From the NCBI GenBank assembly GCA_964019135.1, contig OZ025260.1:18904254-18968253 (forward strand): 64,000 nt of DNA. Reading direction: 5' to 3'. This stretch comes from Arenicola marina. Lineage: Eukaryota; Annelida; Polychaeta; Arenicolidae. How positions within the stretch are numbered: the first letter of the stretch is position 1; the number at the start of each line of letters is the position of its first letter. The notes below the pieces were generated by a model, which saw nothing but the letters and a program-made list of their open reading frames with translations, made no database searches and was not told where the DNA came from. Positions 31,497 through 43,400 of this stretch are shown here, in pieces. The position numbers and the translations under genes are program-made.

Positions 31497-34400
31497 CTGA
31501 AACAGCACGGCAAGCAATAGTGTCAAAAAGTAATTCATATTTGGAATTTACCCTTTATCCTTGGTTTCGTCGCCTTTTTTTACGTATAACAAGACTCCGA
31601 TGTACGATGCCCTGCGATGTTACGTCATAGGCCTACACAGTAATCATTCTCTTATGAGAAAATTATTTTGACACAATAATGAACCATCAAGACAAAAGTT
31701 AATTACTTTATATCATATTTTAGGCGATTAAATACACAGCGTTTTTACATGGTTTTATTACGCCTTGCCACAGATCCACGACACAACGACATCATACTGG
31801 TTGCCATGGCACTGACCTGTCATGAGGCTCTGCTGCAGCGGCTTGGAGCCCAACAACGAGTTGTGGCGGTACACATTCAGGATCTCCGGCGTCTCCATGA
31901 CGGACTCGAACCCAGCCATCAGGCCCTCGTAATCCGGAGACGTCCACCTCCCGATCATCGGGTCGTACACTCGGGAGTTGAGGAACACCAGCTGCGTCAC
32001 TGGATCCAGAATGCCGCACTGGAAGCCCAGCGGGAAGTAGAAATCCGGGGCCGAATCCTCAATCTTCTGCCCTAGGGGGTCAAAGTTCATCTGCTTGGAG
32101 ACGCCCCCCATAGAGTCGAGAACCAGCATGGGGGACCCGATGGGGTCAAGGACGATGTAGAACGTGTCCTCACCCCGCTCCATAGCGAAGAGGCGCTCCC
32201 TGTTGTCGTAGTAGAGAGTGCTCACTTCGCCGGAGTTGTGGTCATACACGTGGGTGAGACGCTGGGGCCGGATGACGTCACCGTAGTAAAACTGGGTCAG
32301 GTAGCCGCCCATGGCGTCCTTGCGGGCGACCAGACGTCCCTTGGGGTCGTGGAAGTAGTAGATATCGTACTGACCCGTCTCGAAGGCCCGGCGTAGCCTC
32401 CCCCGGGAGTTATACTCGAACACCTCGCTGTCCCGCTGCACCAGGAACCCGTCCTTGTCGAAGATAAAGGACTCCTCCCCGCTGACCTCCACCTGGTTCC
32501 TGGCGTTGAAGGTGACGGCTCGCGTGCTGCGGTGGTAGGTGATGCCCACGATGTTGCTGTTGGGATCCGTCTCGTAGGCCCAGGTCGGCTGGTCGCTCAC
32601 CAACACCTCCACCACGTTGCCGTCGATGTCGTAGACATACTCGAAGGACTTGAGGTCGCTGGAGCCGACCTTGCGTCGCCACTGGTGGATCCGGTTGAGA
32701 TTGTCATACTTCATCTCGAGCGTGGCGACGACGTAATTGTTGAACCGGAACCAGACGTCGCTCAGGCGTCCCACGGCGTCGTACTCCCGGATAATCTCCA
32801 CATTGGCGTCCCGGATGACGTCGCGGTGCAGCCTGGGATACTCCACCGAGAACCCCTTCAGCTTCGTCAGCTGACCCGTCGCGGAGGAATACGTCACGTT
32901 ATACGACGGAAGCTTCTGATTGGCCACAAACGCCTCGAGGACGGCCACGCGGTAATTGACGTCGTAAACATACCGGAAACGCGCGCCCAACAGCCCTAAA
33001 TCCTCCCCCTGGAAGTCTACGGTATACGTCTTCACCAGGGCGTCCCCGGGGCCGTACCCGAGGGTGCAGTTATAGCCGAACCAGGCCAGGCTGTAGAGCT
33101 GGACGCTCCTCAGCATCTGGGTGTCCGGGTGGTAGAGGTAGTGGACGTCTGACCAGTCGTACAGCTCCTCCAGGGGCTGTCCCAGCGCCGTGTAACGGTA
33201 GGTCACCCGGCGGTGGCCGCTCGGGTAGAGGGTCTGCACCAGGCGGCCGCTGCTGTCGTAGTCCTCGATGTAGCTGCCGTGGGCGTCCGGGGGTTCGTAC
33301 AGCTTGCGGTAGGACCCCAGGGTCGTCAGGCTGTGGAAGCGGTGGCGAGCCAGGCTCGGCATGATCACCGACCGCAGGTTGCCGTAGTCGTCGTAGTGGA
33401 ACAGGTACTGCTTGCCGCTCGGCAGAATGACGTCAGTCGGCTGAGAAAAAAAGGTGGCCATTATAGAAATACCAATATTAATAGTTACTTTGACGGTCTT
33501 CAAGTCTATTACATTAACTGATATACCATAGTTTCAGTATAGCTGTTGCAAGACACTCGCCTATAGCATTTAGTACAATGTGCCAGTTGACATGGAAGAT
33601 ACACAGTATCAGTATCATACCAGTACCAATACAAGTATCACGCTATGTATATTCTTATTTATTCTATGACAATAACATTCACAGTACTAATTATCCAGTT
33701 ATCTAATAACTATACTTATATCAACTGTGTGAGGCGTACCCTTTACCGAAAGCTAGTGCGACTGCCCAATGAGACCCTTCACTTCAGCTTGAGCTGACGT
33801 CACAGGAGACCACCTGACGTCACAAGTGACCCACTTGGCGTCACAAGAGATCCACCTGACGTCAGAAAAGACCCACCTGACGTCACAAGAGACCCACCTT
33901 ATTGGCCGACTACCCAATGAGACCCTTCGGCTTGAGCTGACGTCCCAAGAGACTCACCTTATTGGCCGACTTGTACAGGAACCGGTAGGTGGCGCGCTCG
34001 CTGAGCCGCCTCTCCGCCAGGTGGCCAGTCTTGTCCTCGTACACGTTCACTATGTTCATGTCTCCGCGCTGCCACTGGGTCACGTGACCGCGCTTGTCGT
34101 AGGTCATGTTGAGTCCCTGGAGCGGCTCGTCCGGAATGATCTCCATGGGCTGACCCGCCGCGTTGTAGTTAATGACCAGGATCTCCGCCATGTCGCTGTT
34201 CATCACAGCCTCGCTGTTCGTCTCGCGGTCGTATTCCATCGTCAGCAGGTTGTCGCCGTTAATCTGTGGAGAGAGAGCGGGGGCCGGGGTCAGAGAGGGG
34301 GTGGTGTGGTCCCAGTGGAGGGGGGGGGTGGCCGCGGCGGGGGGTGGTGGGGGGGGGGGGGGGTGGGGGGGCGGAGGTAACGTTGAGACGCTGCGGTGTA

Positions 34401-37400
34401 TACATATGGGTCGTTGACGTGGAACATGGACGGACATGGCATGGTGGGATATAGGAAGTGCCATGGCCACCAGCAAAGGACGTGACGTCACACAATTAAC
34501 CTATATAAACGTCTGGACAGATGACAGGTGACACGTCACACAATAACCGACGATAGGATCCATGACGTCACAATACAAATAACAAGTAGATTCAATTCGC
34601 TCGCTGCAGTTTTTCTAGTGTATTATTAATATATAATCTTCTATGATCGCCTAGCGAAGAGTCGAACGTAGGATACGTTTATATTTGAGAATATATAGTT
34701 GTGACAATCCCAAGCCATTTACTGCTTAAGCGGATCCGTATTATATTTCGAAAGCTAAATGCCCTGCTGCATTTAATGATGGTGCCATGTTGTGTAGTGT
34801 CCAATCCTGTGTTAAAAAGCGAGGCCGATTATTGTTTGCCGGGTATCTCCTATAATTGTCACTTTAATCTCTTCCATACGTCAACATCCACATCGCCAAG
34901 ACAGTGTAAGCTGCATAGACTGACATGTGGATATGTTAAGTCTTTGGCACAGGTTATGTGGATATGCTGAGTATATAAATTTCTTATATAGATATATATA
35001 TATTGTGCCATGCGAAATAAATAGTACAACGGTGAAATCGCCATTGCGAGTAGATAGAAATAAGCCATGTTGTCCAACAGAACGAATGTTCAAAGATAAA
35101 CAATGTCATTTGGGCCACTTGTAGAGACCAAATGTCATCCGTAGCTATGTGATGCACAAACGCGTACGACAAACACAGGCAATAGTGAATAGATTGTGCT
35201 TGTCTCTTGTTCCGTAGTGAATACAACAGACCACAGCTATTCACAAACACAAACAAAGCTGCATCACATTTTGAATATAACCGAACTTCTTATAGAATAG
35301 AATCAGCTATTTCGCATGAGGAAAGCATTAAGCACCTGTTTAAAGTAACGTCCGATTAGTGCATTTACTAAAATAAGGTTAACTATATTTGAAAGTACGA
35401 ATAGAACAAAGTATCAAGAAGCATTGAATTCAGCCGTTACATAGAAGTGAAGCGTAGGAAAGAGAAAAAGTTAAATGTTACTTAGTAATGGAACATTATA
35501 AATTTTCAAAACAACAAAGCGAAAGTTTTGTTTTTTCGGCGTTTTAACACTACAACCTTAAGTATCATCAATAAAAAGTTAAAATCGGAAAACGGTTAGT
35601 TGGTTAATTCTAATAACTTATAATATGGAGAAGCACCACCGTAGGAGCGAACGAACACAAAGTCTTTTGGTCAAATAACTAAATGAAAGTTATCGCATCA
35701 GGTAGTTGCGTCACTAAAAGGGTAGTCCACGCTCAATGCTAATACAAATCCATTCGTTCACTCCTACAAGGCTGCATCTACTTGAAAAGGCAAGTCACGT
35801 GACTTAGAAACGAAATAAGATGCCAATTAACTAAACGTCTGGCGGACAAGTAATAAAGTCACGTGATCAGAAGCCCGGATTTACGAAGCCTAATTGTGTT
35901 CGTTCTGCTGGCCAAGAGCGGGAAATTTCGAATTTTCTTTGTGAGCGGTGGAATATTTTGCGATGTAGTATGGTGCAAACACCCTCAGGCTCTTAAAATT
36001 ACACTTTTTGAAAAAAAAAAAATGATCGGGTAAATAGGGGCTCGGTATAAATGAACGGAAATCCGGGCGGCCGAAGATGGGAGGATCAGAGAGAAGCTTC
36101 TCCAACCTACCATGAGCACTTTGCCTTCATAGTTCACAGCATCCGGGTTGGCGGGGACATGCAAGTAGGAATCGCCAAGTCGTGGGCGTCCACTACCATG
36201 CCAAGCGCTGGCGCCACCGGCCTGATCGCCGGTGGCGCCGCCTGCGCCGCTGCTGCCGCCAGCACCGCCGCCAGCGCCGCCTACCCGCATACGTCTTCCT
36301 ACGCGCCGGATGACCTTGCCCCTCCGCATCTGCATCTTTTCCCGCCGCAGATAGTAGCGCCACTCCAGGCGGTGAATCAACTCGTCCGGGAGAATGATCT
36401 TGCGCTTCACTAGCAACGGGTGGTCCGTGCTTAGCAACGGGTGGGGACTGGTCTCCATGGTGACGACCATGTTGAAGGGGTATTCGACGACGAGCGACCC
36501 GTCGTGGAGGTAGGACACCTGCATCCTGGCTTTGTCTGTGACGCCAGAGAGAGAGGGGAAGAAATCTCGTATTAATATACAATTAACTTTAATTGTCTTG
36601 TAATTTTTAATCAAAAGAATTCGTAATAATTTGAGGTCGACCTGTTTTTAATGATAAATACCCTGAAATGTGGTATGAGTGTTTATCGTACTTCCTTCCT
36701 TAAAATGTCGTCTTCATACAGTACTAAGCCGGAGCTGTAATATTGGGTTTGATTTATTGTAATATGAGACTAATTATCAGTGCCCTGATGTCATTATATG
36801 GGTGTTAATGGCGGAAGAAGAGGAGAGAGTGCAAGCCGGTTAATAATATACACAGCGGTTATATATACAGATATAATTGATAGGGGAAGCCCAAGCTAAA
36901 GATTGCAATAATAGTGTTTGACTCTATAACTAACAATAATTGATAGCATGGGTGGTGACCCAACCTGGCGTATTAAGGACACAATAAAGTAGTTTTCATA
37001 ATTTTATAATTTTCAATATTCCAGGTTTTTTTTAATTTAGCAAAAAAAAATCTGCGAGTTCTCTTCACCCTAGTTATATGCCAGAATTAGGTTACATGGA
37101 GGGGTCAAGGCCATGCAGCCTGGGTCGTCGGTACTCGCCGTGATAAAAGTGGCCAAAAAAATGTTTTAAGAAAAAAGTGGCTTAGACTAAGACTTACTAT
37201 CAGTTTGACGCAAACAGAAGTGACCACACCAATCTCACAGAGAGACATATATATATATATACATTTATATACATCTTTCACATAAAAGTTAACTGCCAGT
37301 TATGCAAACATTAATATAGATTAGTCTACGCATATTATGCATCGTATACATATGTAATAGTAAGCCGCGGGAAGTGCGAAGGGACGGCCACCAGTGGTCA

Positions 37401-40400
37401 ATGGACATTTACTTATTTAGAGACTGGATATTTCCGCCCACGACACAACGTGTTTCTTATTACAGATAAAACATTATCATATTACTACCACATGGTGACG
37501 TTGATGCCATTACGTTACCATGGTAACAGCACGTCAACAAGTAGTATCTTAGCAACACCAGGCATGTCAGACGACGGGGGACAAAACACTTAATATGATA
37601 ATTATGACATCACTTCCGGCTACGGCATCCCGATTATAGTTTAGTCACACAAAACCCCGGTCACTAAAATACAACCACATTTCCGGATATCGAAACATTC
37701 TTGTTTTGTTTTCTCAGACTGACCTGACAGGACTTCAGACACATTCGACAAATATACATAAAAGGCTCTAGTTACGTGTTGATGGGGTCCCATAAATATG
37801 TACAAGATATTATTAAATACATAATTAGAGAATGTGAACATATATTATATATCGAGTATAATTCACAATTTTAGTCCGTTAATAGTAAAATAACTGCAGA
37901 CAACTTTACTTTTAGTGCATGACAAGTTAGGAGAAATATGGTAATATATTTTAGATGGTTCAAATTAGTTACTTCAACTTAAAGAGCATGATAGAAATTA
38001 TAGTCTGACAAAGAAGATATTGAGGTTATGGGACCCCGAAGCTCTCTCCCCATGGCAGGCCGTACTCATCAACAACATCCTTTTATTAACAAGCAAAAAG
38101 GAGGGGCGAAGGGGAGTCGTGATAGGACTATAACGCCGTAAGAATATTCGAGGGTAGATCATAGGGGGGGGGGGGGGAGGGTTATGGGTCTGCCATCGGG
38201 GAGAGCGCCAGATGTGAGAGGATATGCAGAAAGCACAAGGAATAGACCACTTGCCATGCAGAACAGAAAGCGTGTTCCCGTTAGTCGCCATGGCTACCGT
38301 ATCTTTGCTCTCAGTACTGAGTCGGACTAGGGCACCTGTGGGGTCGACATCCGTTTGGACGATGCTGCGTTCGCCGGTGGGCTGGACGACGGTGGAGAGG
38401 CGTCCGTTCTCGTCGTACTGATACAGGAAGGTGTGTCCCTCCGAGGTCTCCTTCGTCTCCAGCAATCCTGTGTTGCTTAGGTACGTGAACCTGGTGGTGG
38501 CGTTGTCGGCGGCTATGAAGACGTACAGCTGACTCATGTGGTCGATGGTGATCTTGCACTTCTGGCCACCTGGGGGGATGATCTCCTTGGCTTCCGTCTT
38601 GTAGTCCCTGGTGATGGTCAGCATCTTGTTGCCGCTGTCCGTCACCCGCACCAGCTTGCCGTAGTACGAGTTGACGTTGTAGGTGAAGTTGTAGACGTAC
38701 TGCGCCGTGACGATGTTCTTGCTGGCGATGTGCTGGCCGTAGCGGTTGAAGATGTAGAGCTCCTGGGTTTGCGGGTACAGGACCTCGTACTGGCCGTACT
38801 GATCAGGATCCGGCAGCGTCGCTACGACCGAGTGGATCTGAAGGTGGCCCTGATCCGCGATGTGGAGGACGTTGTCAGGGGTGACGGTGATGGCGGTGGG
38901 GTCGCTTAGCAACATGTTGGTCGCTAAGGCCTCGCTGGGGTCGAAGCAGCTGCAGTCCTCCTCCGAGCAGTCGCACTTGGACTTGGCGCCGGCGTAGTGG
39001 GCGATGGTGCCGTCCGTGTTGACCACCCGCACCTGGTTGACCTTCTGGCCGTCCGACTCGACGATGAAGAGGTCTCCGTGAGGGGAGAAGGCGATGTGTT
39101 GTGGTGACAACAGCAGGACATCCGTGGCTAGTTGGGGGCCGGCTTGTTCCTCGCTCAGCAAGGAGTTCCGGCTCCGCTTCTTCGGCGGGCAGTGGAGCGG
39201 TCGCCCGGCAACCATCAGCACCTTGTTGTCCTTGGTTACCTGCAGCACCATGCCGTCGTCAAGGATGTGAAGCGTGTCGTCAAGTGGGTTGAAGGCCAAG
39301 GCCGTCGGCCACTTGAGCTTGACCTGCAACGACAGCGGTGGTAACCATGGATGCAAGCCACAAGTTAGGGCGTGGTGAACTATATCATGTATCTAATTAA
39401 CACAACATCAAAAACGTAACAACGCGTCTCGGCGTGTAACCATGTACACTAATCACGCAGCAGATTTGACCCAATGGACCTTCTTGTACATAAATGAGCA
39501 TGAACACCAACGAACCACCATACAGGCGATAATATAGACATATCGTCTTAAAACGCGTCCACCGTTACTACATTGGAGGTCCAGAGAATCACAAATTATA
39601 TATACAAATATTTACTGCCTGAGGCTCATTTACATAAGTTTTAAGACCCCATCCGCCCCCTCCTCAGCCCGCCTTACTCACGTCGCTAGTGGACACAACC
39701 CCCTCACAGGGAAGGGGCTGCCAATACTGGGGCTTGCCCTGAGAACCAATCAGAGTGCTGATCATGCCCTCCTTGTCGATTACCCGGATGTTGACACCAT
39801 CCACAAAGAAAACAATGCCGTTCTTGTTGATAGCGATGCCTGAAATGAGTCGCAAATGGAAGTCGTGTATCATCGTGCGACAATGGATTAATTATTTGCG
39901 CTATGCAGATGTCAGGGATTATTATTGTATATATACGAACTATAATCTTACAATATGCAAGGTTTCTACACCGAGTAGAGGTTCGTTTGTGCTGGAGTTT
40001 TACTTGGTCTTGGATCAGTGACATATTGAACCAAATTTTCATCATGATATTACAAACACATTAGAAACAACATATCAGTCACAAGCGTAAACCTATAAAA
40101 CTTACCTGTCTCCTACAATAAATTACATTCTCAATTTAATTCAGTAAAATGATCATATCGGTAATACTTAAAAAACTGTTTTCTATCATCCCTTTTTCGC
40201 GAACCTACATAGATTCCAGATCGTCAGTCGAACACTGCCTTTCTTAAAGTCTAACATAACATCTAATTTGAAACATTCAAGAATAAGAACTCGAAAATGT
40301 AAAATAAAAAACGTAATAAAACAAGTGAGACCAGACTACATAGATAGTTTGCTTTGCGCATGCGCACCTTTGGGCATGTAGAGCTTGGCGCGCGTTGCTG

Positions 40401-43400
40401 GGCCGCCGTCGCCGCAGCGTTCCGTATCTCCCGGCGTGCATTGCGCGCCTGAGCCGGCCACCACCTCGTAGTTGTTAGCCAGGTCTCGCACGGCGCCCAT
40501 GGTCTTAACGCGTAGGATGGTGCGGCTCTTGTCATCTGCCACATACAGCTTGCCGTCCAGAGGACTCACGGTCATGAAGTACTTGTAGCTGTCCGTCATG
40601 CTGAAGACATGGGCGGGGCGGGGGGGGGGCATTGGTTAATGCAGCTTAAAGAACCATGGGACTGATGCTGGCTTTACATGTTAGTAAGTCCTACAGATAG
40701 CCTGGCACATACAGTACAAACCGATCAATACGTTACTTTGGGAGTCTTTTCATTGAAGGGTACAAAGCTGTTCCCCAATAGACACCATGTTCCCCTATAC
40801 ACACCATCTTCCCCTCTCAGCACCATATCCCTCTATCTTCCTCTTCTGCTATCCTCCAATACCCTCCCCTCACTTACTCCCAATTGCTGCATCCCCTTCC
40901 TTATATACAACCTCTTCCAGCTCGTCGCTTGGCCTCGCCTCCCCCTTAGTCCCTTTCTCTTGCTCACTCTATAGTGGTGAATGTATGACCTAACCAGCCT
41001 GGCTGTTTTCTGCTTCTCTTTCTTTCCTACTCTGTCGCTCCTTCCCCCTCCCCATCTTCCTCCTCCTCCTTCTCCTTCTCCTCCCTCACTCATGCTGGTA
41101 ACGTCCTCCCTCTCCACCACCCACCCTCCTCCCCAAACCCCTCCCCCCACTCACTCCATCTCCAGGATGCTGGTGACGTCCTCGCCCACCCCCTCCCCCA
41201 CCCACATCCCCGGCCAAACCCCCGTCCCCCACTCACTCCATCTCCAGGATGCTGGTGACGTCCTCGCCCACCCCCTCCCCCACCCACATCCCCGGCCAAA
41301 CCCCCGTCCCCCACTCACTCCATCTCCAGAATGCTCGTGACGTCCTCCCGGTTGGCGCTCAGCTTGCGGACGAGGTTGAAGTCGCCGACGTAGAGGCTGC
41401 CGTCCCTGCCGCTGGCGAGGGCCACGGGGGCCAGGAGGCGGGCCTCGGCCGCCGGGCCGTCACAGGAGCGACACACGGGCCGGCGCTGCTTGCCGCTCCC
41501 CAGCACAGTCACCACCTTGCGGGGCCTCTCCTTCAGGTAGATGTTCGTCCCGTCCCCCTTGTGCAGGATGCCTGGGGGAGAGACGGTCAGATGGGGTGAG
41601 AGGGGGGCGGGGCATAGTAGGCAAGCCGAGAGGGGGCGGGGCATAGTAAGTAAACCGAGAGGGGGCGGGGCATAGTAAGTAAGCCGAGAGGGGGCGGGGC
41701 ATAGTAAGTAAACCGAGAGGGGGCGGGGCATAGTAAGTAAGCCGAGAGGGAGCGGGGCATAGTAAGTAAGCCGAGAGGGGGCGGGGCATAGTAAGTAAAC
41801 CGAGAGGGGGCGGGGCATAGTAAGTAAGCCGAGAGGGGGCGGGGCATAGTAAGTAAGCCGAGAGGGGGCGGGGCATAGTAAGTAAGCCGAGAGGGGGCGG
41901 GGCATAGTAAGTAAGCCGAGAGGGGGCGGGGCATAGTAAGTAAGCCGAGAGGGGGCGGGGCATAGTAAGTAAGCCGAGAGGGGGCGGGGCATAGTAAGTA
42001 AGCCGAAAGGAGGAAACTGGGTTGGTTGGTTGGTTGTATATTCAGGATGCTTTAACCACTTTTGGTCATATCGCGTCAATTGGAGAAGAAAGGGAGAGTG
42101 GAGCCATGTCCCCGGGGGGTAACCCCTACTCTTTGCGACGAAGGATATGGGATCTTTATCCTGCGATCACTGGGGAAACTAGCTCTTATTGTGAGCTCGG
42201 AATAGAAACGATATGTGAGCTTAGGGAATAGCTTATTAAATTGATTGACTTAAGGATGTGTCTTGGAAAAACATATCACATATCTATATGCTGATATATG
42301 TACCCCATATGCCATTCTTTCATTGGAGTGAGTAATGATTGCGATCGAAAATGCCACATAATATGACGAAACATTAGAATAGATGTGACATTATCTCTCC
42401 CCCGCCCCCACAGTCCATCCCTCCTGTGCGAGTGCCTCACCTTCCTGGAAGTTGTAGGTGTGGTGGATGTGGAGGTTCCAACCCCCGATCTCAGAGGACG
42501 TGATGTCATATCCGCTCATCGTGGCCGACTGCAGTTCCCAGAAGATGCGCGCGCACTCTTCATACTGGTAGCCAACGCCCACTGGCGGAGGGAAGAAGAA
42601 ACACTACATGAGTTCACGTTCCAAGCATATTCCTAGCTGTTTGCATGTTCATTTAATGACTGATCGAAGATTATACAACGACATATCAGCGTCATATATC
42701 AGCTATTTTGCTATTTTATTCCAGCCAATATCTTACGTCGAAACTATTGTCTATTTATAATAAAAACAATAATGTCTTTCCTGTTCAGTCTGGCAATAGG
42801 TTTTCTCCAGGTTACGATCAACTGTTGCTTCCCCTTTCCCCCTCCCCAACCCGGCCCAATCCCCCTCCCCCTGTCCCTCACCGTGGGCCGTTACAATGCC
42901 GTACACCTTCTGGTTGTAGGCGTTGCGCCGGTCCCACGCGGACTTGTACTTGAGTCCGGGGACATCCCCCCCACTCTCCTCTCCCCTCCGCCTTTCCCCC
43001 CTTCCCCTCCCCCTCCCACTCCCCCTCCCCCTCCCACAGTCCCTCACCGTGGGCCGTCACGATGCCGTACACCTTCTGGTTGTAGGCGTTGCGCCGGTCC
43101 CACGCGAACTTGTACTTGAGCCCGGGATCGGCCTCGAAGACCTTCTCGAAGACGAGTCCCTCCACGGACACCCGGAGGTGGACGATGGCCAGCGCGTCCG
43201 GAATGGAGTCCGGCGTCAGCTGGATCATGATGGTCGACATGTACCCGGGGGTCTCGCTGGAGTGGTACACCAGGTACACGTCCGTCCCCGGGATCTGGAG
43301 ACTCTCCTGTAACACCTGGAGCAGAAGAAGACCAGCAGTCCAGGTCAACACACGTGGTTCACGATGGATGAATATAGGGTCTGCAAGCGGGTGGGGGGGG

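Noticed and set aside
41315..42079. Extension of teneurin exon S upstream as a long ORF ([14 protein letters not shown] repeats)
   Set aside because: This is the 29-bp intronic minisatellite read through. A good acceptor at 41572 and homology start the exon after it.
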